DNA from: Acanthaster planci
Lineage: Eukaryota; Echinodermata; Asteroidea; Valvatida; Acanthasteridae
Direction: 5' to 3'
NCBI RefSeq assembly: GCF_001949145.1
Contig: NW_019091780.1
Span: 74,462 to 128,883 of the forward strand
Length of the DNA stretch: 54,422 nt
Shown here: positions 1-9,448 of the stretch, one piece after another
How the letters are laid out: the number at the start of each line of letters is the position of its first letter
Numbering within the stretch: position 1 is the first letter of the stretch
Made by a program: the position numbers and the translations under genes
Notes under the pieces: model-generated
The model's database searches: none
What the model was told of the DNA's origin: nothing
What the model saw: the letters and a program-made list of their open reading frames with translations, nothing else

Positions 1-1000
1 TTGACCAATCAGCGTTGCGTAGAGCACTAGGTCCGGGCGCTTGCGGTGTACTTAGAGCGCGCACAATCAGTTAGTAAGTTTCGCTGCTGGGTCGCACAGT
101 GGCAGGATCGTGGAGGACGCTTTCTACCGTTCTGTGCTGTGACTGTGCGAGGCATAGCGTGGACGCTGCACCAGGGGCGCTGCGTGTAGTGACTATAACC
201 GGTAGGTCTAGTAGCGAACCGTATTGTGTCTAGATTACTTTAGTGATAGAGCTGAGTGTCGTGAACCTAGGCTAGGAGCTAGTGGTCTTTGCTGTTGGAT
301 TGCTTGTCGTCTGTAAGCACTGATAGTGGGGTGACGGCTAGAAGGCAATCTTGTCATTTTGCTAGCTAGCCCTGACGTTTACTTGATGTACTCATATCGC
401 TGTGAGGGTAATTTCCCTTTCGTTAGATCGACCCTGTTTTGCGTGACACTCTGTGTTATTTGTGTGAGGGCTATCACTATTTAGTGAGGTAACCCTTGGG
501 CTGTAGACTAGCTGTGTTTAAGTTAGTCGGGTGGTTAGTTAACCACGTGAGGCATATTGTATTGCCATGTGAGGTGTATTGTGTCCATAAACCTTGTGTG
601 ATTTATATAAATTAAATACTTGATTATTGTCTTTAGAAATTCTGTGTAACTGTGAAGTTTATTTAGGTTTCCCTGTGTTTCATTACTGTATTGCCAGATA
701 AATCCAGTCTTTCCTAATTGGTGGTAAACTTCCAACCAACGAACTGCCCCTAGGCTTAGTCCGCCGTTCGTTAACCGATATCCCCCCTTGGGTCAGGGTA
801 GCCGCTCATCCTTGCTCAAGGTTAATAAATGTATTTGTGAGGTTGGGCCAGGTCAATTCCATCCCTGATCCGGCCGGTTACTGGGTCCACCACAAGAGGT
901 GTCAGTTGCATTCGCCACAATATTCTTCACCTATAGACACAAACACACGATTACCAGTACATTCGTGCCACACCAAAAGCAGCACGCAGCAATTAACAAA
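1..1000 (+). other. Non-coding block, possible LTR-like remnant
   Basis: No reading frame of substance is seen. The stretch is more GC-rich and less ACATGTA-rich than the following DNA. It contains an AATAAA signal at 824-829 followed by a GC-rich tail, the layout expected of the 3' half of a retrotransposon LTR. No primer-binding site, paired LTR or gag-pol coding was found, so this is only a suggestion. It could equally be a 5' flank or UTR of a gene outside the window. Confidence 0.2.
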
Positions 1001-2455
1001 TTGACACTCTTTTCAAATCATTCATATTTACAGTAATATATTTTCAGTTTGTGTATGATGGGTATCATAATGCTGGTACCGGTACATGTAGTTGGCAACA
1101 TACAGCAAGTGGTCCTGAGTATTGCCTCCAGTATAAATATACAGATATAGGTTGCTAAACTTGACACTCCACATGGCCTGTTTCCTTTAGTATATGACAT
1201 TTTTAAGTTAACGTGCGATTAAAGACATGTATATTTGAAACTTACCTGGCAAGTTCATACATGTAGTAAAAATGTCCAATTAATGGTACTGCACACACAG
1301 ACACGCACATTATTTCAACTTCTTCTAAATTCCACGTCCCAGTAATACTGAACAAAAATAAGCACCTTGAAATAGCATGAACGAATGTAACGCAGCATCC
1401 AAGTTCATCATCAAGCATTGGAAGATTTTCGTGCACCTAACGAATTACGTTACATGAAAGGAATAAAGCCCAATTAACACCTATGGTACATCCAATCAAA
1501 ACTAAATTTTGAATACTAATTATCTTTTTGGATGCTCAGCTTGAAAAATGTGTAATAATTCAATTTTTAAAAAATGCAAATGATACAGGAACATTGAAGG
1601 GAAAGTGAGGCATTGGATAAAATGTAATGAAGGTAAGTGCCTCCTTAGAGTGCTATATCAGTCAAACCACATGCGGTACTTTTATATTTTTTTTGGCCTT
1701 TTTCGGAGGGTTTTGGATACAGTTACGCGAAGAGATACGTCATCACCTTTTGTGCTTCCGAGACGTGTATCCGTAGTACGCATGTTTTGCCTGAGTATGA
1801 AAAACGGATACGGCCGGATATACTCGTAAGTGCAAAAACAGTTACCGGTTTTACTTTTTTGTCAACTGTTACACTATCAATTAGAAAAATTCCCAGAAAA
1901 TATTGTTCTTGGTGTCATTCTCCAGAGGTGTGAATTGAATGCGTAAAGATTAGCTTTGTCTTTTATAATAAAGGCATGAATTCGGCACTTAGCATGCGTG
2001 GCCTTTGGGACTAGTATAACGTTAGGTTAGTTGCGATATGCGAAGTGGACGAATCGCTCCAAGAGTTCAGTAAGATGAAATAGGAAAGGAAGATGATGAA
2101 GGCAGAGGAGAAGAAGGAGGGACAGGGAAAGGACACCAGACAGGCAGCTAGAATTATGGTGACCCTGAAAAGCCAGGTAACATTGCTCAAATAGAATATA
2201 AAACGTATACCGGTACATCACTGTTTCAATATATATTGTCCAATAACTTTGGGGGCATATGCTATAAATCGCTCAGTTTCTTGGAATTTTGAGCCAGCTT
2301 CAACAATGGAGGAAACCTTTTTTTACCGTAGACCTATCTGGTCTGAACTTTTCAACCTTCTAGTGTACACGTGCAGAGCAGTGAATAGAAGTTGTTTTTT
2401 CATTTCATGCCCAGATTGTGTGTTAATGTACATAGCTTTGTACATTCTCTTTCAG
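1001..2455. other. Mostly non-coding, with possible Harbinger left end
   Basis: No supported gene. AT-rich host-type DNA with ACATGTA motifs lies at 1085 and 1258. From about 1700 to 1830 there is a segment with repeated GGATAC and GTATCCG blocks that resembles, in reverse complement, the segment at 4900-5000 on the far side of the Harbinger transposase. It may be the left terminal region of that element. An acidic, lysine-rich stretch around 2045-2150 could be an upstream exon of the Myb-like gene, but it carries stops. Confidence 0.3.
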
Positions 2456-2691
2456 GGAACCTGGAAGATGGTAATTGACGTCCCAAGAAATCTGGAGCTC
2501 GGGCTAGTTTTACTGAGTATTTGGAAATAGCGAAAGGAAAAATTGCAAGAGAAGTGGAACTTAAAGTTGAACAGTTGCACCTTGACCGTGAACACTTTGA
2601 ACTAGAAAAGCGTGAAAGGGAGCAAAGGATGGAACAAGATGCTGCCACATTTGAGGTCATCGAAAAATTGATTGCAAATAAAAATAAGTAA
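2456..2691 (+). pseudogene. Harbinger Myb/SANT-like partner, C-terminal exon
   Basis: A pyrimidine-rich acceptor ends at 2455. The frame from 2479 to the TAA at 2689-2691 encodes 70 residues, beginning with a basic segment (RPKKSGARASF) and continuing as a charged helix rich in K, E and R with the motif ELEKREREQR. That is the usual C-terminal coiled coil of the Myb_DNA-bind proteins that travel with Harbinger transposases and help carry the transposase to the nucleus and its DNA ends. An in-frame TGA at 2476-2478 separates it from the splice site, and the SANT domain itself was not found upstream. Only the tail is supported. It converges on the transposase at 3505-4371. Confidence 0.5.
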
Positions 2692-3504
2692 AGGTTCATG
2701 TTCAGGCAAGCCTAAACTTTCAACTTCCCTTGCATCCCTCCCATTGCCGGGGATTGAAAGTATGGTTGCAATTATCTGTTTTGCCCTCATGTGTTTGGGA
2801 ACAACTATTTTAAAGATTTTATGACTTTTAAGTTAAGTTGCTAAATTTATTGTTGTTCAAACTCAGCAGTTTATAGGCCAATCTGAAGGCGACAACTTAC
2901 TTATTATGGGCGAGTCTTTAAGCTATATTTGAAGAAAACTATCACATCAAGAATAAAAAAGATCTCGTGGTCCACTGCCCTCATTTGGCCAGTTGTTGGA
3001 TTGGTCTACATGATGTTTCACAGGATGATGCCTTTTTCTCATTAACTAAATGTTACACGCCTCATTGGGATGATGTGCTTGTCTCTAAACTTGGGGAAAA
3101 CAGGAACAATGAAGTTTTAACAGTTATGCCCACCAAGAAAAAAAAAACCGCTAAATTCAATCATGATTGCAAAAGCTACTACATCACCACAGCCACAGTA
3201 CTTTATTCAATGTTTGTAAGAATCATTTCAAATGATACAAATGGAAATCTGCCATGAGAGCAAAAATGTTATTTACACATTGTCAGAATAAATCTATTGT
3301 CTCTTATAGTTTTATTACAAAGTAATTATAAAAGAATTTTCAAAAATGAGATCTAATAAAAAGAAACGACACAGTTTGAGGAAAAAGCAGCGAGATGAGG
3401 CAAAAGCAGCGAGATTTCCTGTGTGCTGTTTTCACCTTATACATGATTACACCAGTATCCAGCCATGACAGTGTTAATTTTGACTCGTCAGTAGGTGAGT
3501 CAGT

Positions 3505-4371
3505 TCAAGCAAGGTACACTTCCAAAGTGGGGGGAGCAATTTCAAAGTACTGGCTGGTCTTACTGCTAAAGAGACATGTATGAGCGTTGGTAAGCAATGC
3601 ACCTACTAAATAGTACTTTGCAACAGGCTGAAGAAGTACTTTCAAGTTTTTTCTTAAATGCAAAATGAGACAGGATTTTCCCAAATTGCCACTCGACACA
3701 CTCCCTAACAGACGACATCTCATGATTGAAAGTTTGCTGCTCTTCTGTGAGGTCTGCCCCCATAAATGGACACAGAAGAAATTTTATCATTGGTATGCTG
3801 GGTCTCCATACAAGGAAAATGGCAGCCCGTTGATGTCTACTAATCCAGCAGCATGCAGCATATCCATGACTCCACTCTCACGAAGCAAAGCACAGTCATG
3901 CCTTGTTCCTTTAACAGGGCCATATATATTGGCTATCATGCCATCTGGTACAACAATTGACTGGAGCTTGAGCGAATGAACCCGCTTGTGCCCATTGTAA
4001 CAGACTCTGTGGTTTTGTTTTGGTCTGCAAAAAGGGCGAACAGTTCCATCTATAAAATCAAAGCAATCTGTTAGTGGAGCACCTTTCAGATTGATGGCAT
4101 CTGCGTATCTTTGCAATCTGTTGAGGAACCATGGAGGATGCAAGTTTGATAAGAGATGACCGTGCATGTCAAACAGATGATTGAGAGTTGCATTCATAAT
4201 CATTGACATTGTCGATTTTGGCCGGCCACAAAAGGGCTCCAAATCTGAAAGTCCGTTTGGATACACCAATCGTCTGAGAACACACAGTGCATCCGTTCTA
4301 TCTACAGCAGTTCTGTTGGGGCAAACTATCTCCTCGGGTAAGTGAAGCCTGACAGCAAGCTGCCGGATCAT
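3505..4371 (-). pseudogene. Harbinger (HARBI1-like) DDE transposase
   Basis: Minus-strand exon that starts at a splice acceptor (TTTAACAAACAG just upstream of 4371). The DDE_Tnp_4 signature is clear: the first Asp in CFDFIDGTVRPFC, the YNGHKRVHSLK block, the second Asp in GTRHD, then SLYGDPAY, and the third acidic residue in VEWQFGK. The expected tail follows (LLQPVAKYYLVGALLTNAHT). These parts lie in three frames. One break is right after GDPAY near 3788, and the other is in an A-run near 3650. Each looks like a one-base indel. The family cuts and pastes DNA with a 3-bp target duplication. The breaks could be decay or assembly errors in homopolymers. N-terminal residues upstream of the acceptor were not located. 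Confidence 0.85.
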
Positions 4372-5109
4372 CTGTTTGTTAAATGTACATGCAAGAGGAA
4401 AAGATAAGCTACGTAAGCATTTGTTTATTTTTGGAAACCCTCCTTAAATGAGCTGCAGACTACATAGGCCTAATCCCAGCCTATCTAGGCTGATTTGATC
4501 AACATGTGAATGACTGCAAAAATAAATTACTTGAAACTAAATTTGATAAAATAGGGTTTCCCTCACCTGAACACGTGTACACTTCAGTCGTGAGCGAGAG
4601 GCGAGTAGATTTAGAGCCGTTAGGCCTAGCCTTGGATGCACCCAGAGCATGGATAACCCTCTCATACTCATAGGCTACCTGAAGTTACTTAGGCACTGAA
4701 CAACAGAGGTATTGTCAAAGTGAAATCTTGGATTATCAGAATCGAAGGTCGTTGACTATGTATGTGGCTGAAGAAGGAAAAAAAATGTGTCTTCGTCTTC
4801 ATTTTCCACTGAATCGCAGAGTCATTCTGTTGTCTCCCTGGCCGCCGCCATAGTGGATGCATCGCCCTCAAGTGATCAAATCGTTACGAGTTACGAAGCA
4901 AAAAATCATATGCGTGAAGACGTAAACGGATACAGTTATCGTATCTGTATCCGCATCGGTAACGCTGCGAAACCTCTCTATATTCCGTGTCTTGTTCATC
5001 ACTACCCAAAAATGAGGTCTTCAGAATCCGAGGATGGAATAGTAAGGAATAGCCGATTCTGGACCACACGCCCTTTTCACCGTTTTCAGCAGAAACCCCC
5101 AGGTAGTAC
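4372..5109. other. Non-coding spacer, possible Harbinger right end
   Basis: No gene is supported. The two longest frames here overlap on opposite strands and have no recognisable content. About 4890-5000 contains the GGATACAG and GTATCC blocks that may pair with 1700-1830 as the right terminal region of the Harbinger element. Confidence 0.35.
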
Positions 5110-5139
5110 ATCGACTCAAAAAATCGGGGGAATCGCCTA

Positions 5140-5161
5140 AAAATCTGGAATTCCAGATTTT
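5140..5161. repeat. 22-bp perfect palindrome near Polinton left edge
   Basis: Bases 5140-5161 read the same on both strands, centred on GGAATTCC with ATCT/AGAT shoulders. It sits in the 300-base leader before the first small ORF of the element. It could be part of a terminal region or a protein-binding site. No partner copy was found at the right edge. Confidence 0.6.
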
Positions 5162-5451
5162 AACAATTTTCCCTGGGTACCTCATCGACCCGTAAATCTG
5201 GCTCTAAAAATACCGGGTAAATATACACCTTCTGAGCCAAAACCCCCTTTCACCCACTCCCGCTGGGGATTTACACTTCACCGACCTTGAACTTTTGACC
5301 CCGGCGCACTTTTTGTGTAAACAACTCGTGACTAGCGCCGATCGCACCAGCAATCACTCACAAACAAAAAAGGGACTTCCTGTTGCTGTCGAGACTTGCC
5401 CGACCTGAACTCGTTTATAACCACCTTAAATAAATGAACTATTAATAAAAG
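5162..5451. other. Leader region of Polinton, no gene seen
   Basis: About 290 bases without a supported reading frame between the palindrome and the first plus-strand ORF. It is C-rich in places (AAACCCCC, CACCCACTCCCGC) and ends in an AT-rich stretch with AATAAA-like runs just before the ATG at 5452. It probably holds a promoter for the two small plus-strand genes and perhaps remains of the terminal repeat. Confidence 0.35.
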
Positions 5452-5739
5452 ATGACTGATGCGGAGCTTTGTCACTTGCTGAATCTAAAGGAAGTACACA
5501 TAGCGGGATCTCATAAACAAAGTAAACCGATACCTCCTTGTAACCACCAAATACTTGAAATAGATGAAAGATACCCTTGCAAACATTTCGGTCTAATTTT
5601 TGGGTTCGCTTCGCTCACTTCTTACACTCCCGCAGACATGGGAGATCGATATTACAAGCATCACGTTTGGAGGAAACCGCCGCCACCAAAATTGAGAAAA
5701 ACCCTACAAAAATATAACATTTCTTTTAAAAACTGGTGA
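5452..5739 (+). CDS. Polinton small ORF A, unassigned (95 aa)
   Basis: Intact ATG-to-TGA frame of 95 residues. I do not recognise a family. The protein is basic at the C-terminus (WRKPPPPKLRKTL), has a proline-rich run and four scattered cysteines (CHLL, CNHQ, CKHF) that do not form an obvious zinc finger. A copy of the element-wide GAGCGAAGCGA-type repeat falls inside it at about 5606-5620 (as TTCGCTTCGCTCACTT), so part of the protein derives from that repeat. It is followed one base later by the ATG of the next ORF, suggesting co-transcription. It is one of only two unbroken frames in the element. Confidence 0.55.
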   Translation: MTDAELCHLLNLKEVHIAGSHKQSKPIPPCNHQILEIDERYPCKHFGLIFGFASLTSYTPADMGDRYYKHHVWRKPPPPKLRKTLQKYNISFKNW

Positions 5740-5740
5740 A

Positions 5741-5953
5741 ATGGGTGAAATAGAATATAAGTTAAAGCAAGTTTTAAACGGTAAGATCTCTAGAGGTAAA
5801 CCGTTGAAGGCTTTAATCGCGGTGTGTTATCAAGAGACAACCGGGGAAACCGAATCTCAAGTGAAAGATCTATTTCAAGTTTCGGATAAGCACTGGGAAA
5901 ACGCACTCGATAAAGTAAACCTCGCCAAACAAGATTTTTCAAAACGTATATAA
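5741..5953 (+). CDS. Polinton small ORF B, unassigned (70 aa)
   Basis: Intact 70-residue frame whose ATG lies one base after the stop of the upstream ORF, a tight virus-like arrangement. It is predicted to be helical and lysine-rich, with a mixed-charge C-terminal helix (KVNLAKQDFSKRI). The sequence resembles a small helix-turn-helix or DNA-associated protein in composition (repeated K, Q and L), but no motif supports a function. Not recognised. Its preservation beside broken neighbours is of note. Confidence 0.55.
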   Translation: MGEIEYKLKQVLNGKISRGKPLKALIAVCYQETTGETESQVKDLFQVSDKHWENALDKVNLAKQDFSKRI

Positions 5954-6023
5954 TAAAATGGAGACTCACGGCTAAACTAAAAGCCTTTAAAATACTTACG
6001 ATCGTGACGCCTTGTTCTCTAAA

Positions 6024-6883
6024 TTAAATATTAATTCGTTCGCGTAAAGTTACATCTTTACCTAGAGCTGTTTGAATCGCTTCTTTTAACGTTTCAAATT
6101 GGTTTCTAAATCCCATGTTTAAATTTTTCGCTGCATATTCAATGCTGCTAACTCATCGTTAAAATCTGTAAGAATTTTAAGCTCTGATTTGTTTTGTTCT
6201 CGCGTGATATCTGGTTCCTTCAATGTTTTGAAGTTTTAATTGACCTCTTATTGTTTGTAAGCTTTGGTCGAGACTTCTAATCGCTCTGAGAGTAAATTCT
6301 GAATTTGCATCTTCTGGGTTTAAGTTACTACACTGTTGCGCTATTAATTGAAGTTGATCGAGTGCCTCATCTAATTTGTCTACAGACCCGTCTTCATTTG
6401 TGATCTTTTCTATTTTGTCTGAAACAGCTTCTACCTCTTCAATTAATTCAGTTGCAGGATCCTTGTAGCCTTCTTACCCTAAAGTGCGTGTGATAAAATT
6501 TATACTACCTGCATCTTTTTCTAAGGTAGATAATGCGAGAAACCGTCGTCCTCCTAGGTCTCTTTGTATTCTAGTCAGGCATAAAGAAATCCTTTAGAAT
6601 CAAGGCTAAATATATTGTGTCTTTCACGGTCGATTCAAATCCAGTAGTTTTTTTAATGTCGTTATAAAAACTATACATTGCATCTTTAGTGACATCATTA
6701 CGTTGGTCTTCAGTGGTTATCCCCGGCCTCACTATGGAGTCATTTCCTTCCACAAAACTCGTTTCTTGTCGATCTGAAGATAAGTTACTGTCAACAAAAT
6801 CTTGGTCGCGCTCGCTTTGCTCAAAATTTTTCTTGTTCACGCTCTTGCCCCATTTCGTCCATTTCAAATCCCCCTTCAGCCAT
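6024..6883 (-). pseudogene. Polinton coiled-coil virion-type protein, broken
   Basis: Minus-strand gene of about 280 codons, ATG at 6883, stop TAA at 6024-6026. Its pieces lie in several frames. There is an acidic N-terminus (MAEGGFEMDEMGQE), a charged middle part up to about 6571, then after a frame break a long helical segment rich in E, L and Q with the character of a coiled coil (6200-6570), then two more breaks near 6190 and 6120 before a short C-terminal helix. An in-frame TAA at about 6477 interrupts the coiled coil. It starts 21 bases after the stop of the next upstream gene. Position in the virion block suggests a minor structural or scaffold protein. I do not recognise a named family. 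Confidence 0.6.
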
Positions 6884-6904
6884 TTCTTTTATAATATACG
6901 TTTT

Positions 6905-7145
6905 TTAAGCGGTGGGCAGGCTTGCAGGCAGGATACCCTGTGCTACCAACCAACCCTGGGTAGCCAATGCACCGCTAGACAGCGCGGTCAATTTCAACGC
7001 GACTTCGGCATATAATTTATTTAGATCCGGCGGTTTGATAGCTTGCTCGATAGCATGGCGTAACCCATGGAGATTGCCGAAACGACTGCACCGTGGTAAA
7101 CAGTATTTGCAATTCCGTTTACGTCGATTGATTTAGCGTTACTCA
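6905..7145 (-). pseudogene. Polinton small hydrophobic protein, one frame break
   Basis: Minus strand, ATG at 7145, TAA at 6905-6907, about 80 codons. The N-terminal half contains a small-residue hydrophobic segment (GAVVSAISMGYAML) and the C-terminal half a second one (TALSSGALATQGWLVAQG), joined across a frame break near 7045. Short proteins with a glycine/alanine hydrophobic core next to the capsid genes are common in Polintons and are thought to be minor virion or membrane-active components. That role is inferred from position and composition only. It ends 21 bases before the start of the coiled-coil gene. Confidence 0.6.
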
Positions 7146-7284
7146 TATTTAATAAGGAATCTTAAATTTATTCCATGTCTAAAATCTGTTCTTCAATTTT
7201 ATTTTGTTGGCTCGACTTTCTGCTCTCGCTACACTCGGGGTTTTGCTCAGAATACTTGCTTCGCTCGTTTTGTTCGCTTTTTGG
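7146..7284. repeat. Intergenic spacer rich in GAGCGAAGCA-type repeats
   Basis: A 139-base gap between two minus-strand genes contains several degenerate copies of the element-wide repeat in reverse complement (CTTGCTTCGCTCGTTTTG, TTTGTTCGC, CTCTCGCTACACTCGG). It suggests that the repeat has expanded in intergenic space as well as inside genes. Confidence 0.55.
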
Positions 7285-7599
7285 TTAAACGGTTTTGTTT
7301 TTCCAAATTAAATAGACCGCAAGCGCTCCAATGGCCAATCCACCAAATATCAAGTTTCTGTTCTCTAAAGCCGTTTGATAAATTTTATTTTCATTGCTCT
7401 CTTCGCTGCTCGCTTCGTTCGCTAATTTCATCTTGGCGAGCTGCTGCTTCATCTTTATGTTATGCTCGGCTAATTTCTCACCTTTTTATACACAATTCAG
7501 ATTTTTACTTTTAGTTACCTTCTGTACGTTCTTCTTTACCGGACTGTTTGCAGGAGTGTTCATTTCGTTCGTTTCGGTCGCTTGTTCGTTCGTTGACAT
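7285..7599 (-). pseudogene. Polinton single-pass membrane protein with one stop
   Basis: One continuous minus-strand frame of 104 codons, ATG at 7599 and TAA at 7285-7287, interrupted by a single TAA at 7486-7488. The N-terminal half is polar (T, N, E, K), the middle is a short K/Q/E helix, and the C-terminus is a clear membrane segment (LIFGGLAIGALAVYLIW) ending in KNKTV. A C-terminal tail anchor with a polar N-terminus is the layout. The repeat family encodes the NEASSEES stretch. Function unknown; it sits in the virion gene block. Confidence 0.6.
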
Positions 7600-7662
7600 C
7601 TTCTTTTAATATAACAGAACTTTTGTTGAAATCCAGGTGTTTAGTGGTAATTAACGCGGCTG

Positions 7663-8068
7663 TCAATGGTGACAGTACACTCCGTACTTGTAACAGATCT
7701 CGGTAGGTAAGTGACCCATGGTCTGACTGATAATCGGGTCGTCGTTTAGGTCTTTGGTCAGCGCTTCTTCGAACGTTAAGTTGACGTTAAACCCGAGTAG
7801 ATCGATCGGAGTAGCTATACCGAGTAAGCGAGAGTAGAGGCTCAAAATCGCGTGGCCGAGGGTTTTAACGATCTCTTTGCCAAATTTAACTTCGTACAAA
7901 TTGAAAAGCTTCTCTTGGTCCTTGGGTGACAGAGCTTCAATTTCTTTAATCAAATATTCTTCACCTAGGTACTTTTTACTTTCCCCTGACGGCAGCTATC
8001 GAGCAGAGTCTGTCTTTAACGCTCGCTACGCTTTTTGAATCGGTGAGAATGCTTTTGATGTTGTCCAT
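7663..8068 (-). pseudogene. Polinton unassigned protein, one frame break
   Basis: Minus strand, ATG at 8068, stop at 7663. The first 33 codons and the remaining 97 are in different frames, with the break near 7970. The main part has an acidic helical N-terminal piece (EIEALSPKDQEKLF), a hydrophobic middle (LGHAILSLYSRLLG), and a conserved-looking end (YKYGVYCHH). The repeat family contributes a KSVASVKD segment near 8025. I do not recognise the family; place in the virion block only. The length, about 130 residues, does not fit a protease or the capsid penton. Confidence 0.5.
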
Positions 8069-8272
8069 TTAAATATATACGTTTTAAATTTGTTGTAGGG
8101 ATATTTAAGTCGTAGGTACTCAATTGTGTAGTAGGTTAAATTCATTGCGATAACAAATTGAATAAGTAGTTGAACTAGCTGTAACATTGTTGCTTATTTG
8201 TTATAACTAAAATGAAAAAATTATAGCCATTATAGCCCAGCTATAACAAAGGGTAACTAAATGGTAAATAGC
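8069..8272. other. Short intergenic region in Polinton
   Basis: About 200 bases of AT-rich DNA without an ORF, with runs such as TATAGCCATTATAGCCCAGCTATAAC that form imperfect inverted and direct repeats. It may hold the promoter of the downstream minus-strand gene. Confidence 0.3.
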
Positions 8273-8809
8273 TTACAAGTCAGTTGACTCAAGAAAAAAA
8301 TCACACTTACGCGTTAAATTACACCTACGACAAGCTAGCACGCAATTTGATTTAATGTGCCCAATAGAGTTATCTAACCGCTCGATGGTACCCAGGTCAT
8401 CCTTATATTCGATAAACTGCATCTGAACCATGCAATCTGGGTAAAAGCAGTATTCATAGTCTTCGATTAATCTTTGGCAAAACTCTGTGTCAATAAAACG
8501 ATCAGGTTCAAAGCGGTTATACTTCTTACCCGATTGACGACAATGACTTATCCATCTTCTAACCGTTACTTCAACGGGATCATTGCAAATCTTACAATAT
8601 GACCTCTGTTTTCCATGCACACAGATGCCACCGCCACCACAATGTTTACAAGCATATCTTAGTCGCCTGTGTTCACAAATCGACGATCCGTTGCATTCAA
8701 CACACTGAGATCCCTGCTTCCCGTGTTAACACGTGTTTAACGCCTGTTTTCTGCATTTTAAGTTTGTCAAGTCTAAAAGCCAATGACACTTAGCGCAATT
8801 CCTTTTCAT
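8273..8809 (-). pseudogene. HNH endonuclease-like protein with Cys/His repeats
   Basis: One continuous minus-strand frame of 178 codons from ATG 8809 to TAA 8273, broken by a single TAA at 8726-8728. The N-terminus has at least three tandem zinc-type units of about 18 residues with the pattern C-x2-C-x4/5-C-x-H followed by basic residues (for example CEHRRLRYACKHCGGGG, then CVHGKQRSYCKIC). The C-terminus has the HNH-type block ERLDNSIGH followed by N-x7-CRRCN. Similar Cys/His repeat plus HNH proteins occur in large DNA viruses and protists, from general knowledge. The likely role is DNA cleavage in element replication or spread, but selfish homing is also possible. The stop falls where a C-x-H unit would place its middle residue. 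Confidence 0.75.
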
Positions 8810-8905
8810 TCTTACTTTTATTAGTAGTATTTTAAAATTTTTCTCATTTTTACTGAACGAAATAACTCACCAGTGGTTCCGTATTTAACGTCAATTTACT
8901 AAATT

Positions 8906-9447
8906 TCACGTCACGTAAAATTTTTTAATCTCCTCTCGTTTTTCGGCCGGTACTACGTCGTTTTCGTCGAGACATTGGTCAAAGGACAATCTATCTTTGA
9001 AATGGAAGATAGCAGTCCAGGCAGTATCCTCTCTAAAATCTTTTAAAACGGAATTATACTTTTGGGTAAGTAGCCAGCAGCTATGAAGGTAATGTCGACC
9101 CGAGAACGCCATCTTACTGAGAGCGCAGGTGTTATTCGCCTTGGACCTCTTTCGATACTTAATAAATTGATCGGCCGCACAGTCGTTGGCGATAAACAAC
9201 GTGTTCGTTCCGTCGAATATTTTTTGATAAAGTTTGATCATTTAATTCAAGTCTCTCCCGATCCAAATCGCACAAGTAAACATTTTCGTCGGTGTATATC
9301 CACGGCCGTTCCAAATACGTTTTATTTATATTCAGTTTCCAATAAATTTAAAATCCAGTTAGTCTTCCCGCTACCCGTCTTACCCACGATCAAGGCACAA
9401 TGCGGATTCTTGTGAAAGTATGGTCTCTGGTTATACATCTCGCTCAT
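8906..9447 (-). pseudogene. Polinton packaging ATPase (FtsK/HerA type), broken
   Basis: ATG at 9447 lies one base after the stop of the capsid gene, as in other Polintons. The first 45 codons contain a perfect Walker A (GKTGSGKT). A frame break near 9320 follows, a second near 9245, and the last frame (9241-8906) holds the Walker B-like block LFIANDCAAD, then the sensor region FSGRHYLHSCWLLTQ. This is the A32-like/FtsK-HerA family that pumps element DNA into capsids. Note IAND in place of the more usual I-x-D-D before CAAD, a possible change in Walker B. At about 180 codons it is slightly short for the family. It is not functional as read. Confidence 0.88.
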
Positions 9448-9448
9448 T

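Larger units (their letters stand above)
1700..5000. mobile_element. PIF/Harbinger DNA transposon, decayed
   Basis: The block holds the two proteins expected of a Harbinger element in opposite orientation: the coiled-coil C-terminus of a Myb/SANT-like protein at 2456-2691 (+) and a DDE transposase at 3505-4371 (-). The ends are inferred from a weak inverted similarity between about 1700-1830 and 4890-5000, both with GGATAC and GTATCCG blocks. A precise terminal inverted repeat and a 3-bp target duplication could not be fixed by eye. The element is not autonomous as read because the transposase has two frame breaks. Confidence 0.55.

Noticed and set aside
2967-3257. Plus-strand 96-codon frame
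   Set aside because: No recognised content, no splice context, and atypical composition with a poly-Lys run from an A-tract.
9083-9415. Plus-strand 110-codon frame
   Set aside because: Antisense to the packaging ATPase, which has clear Walker motifs on the minus strand.
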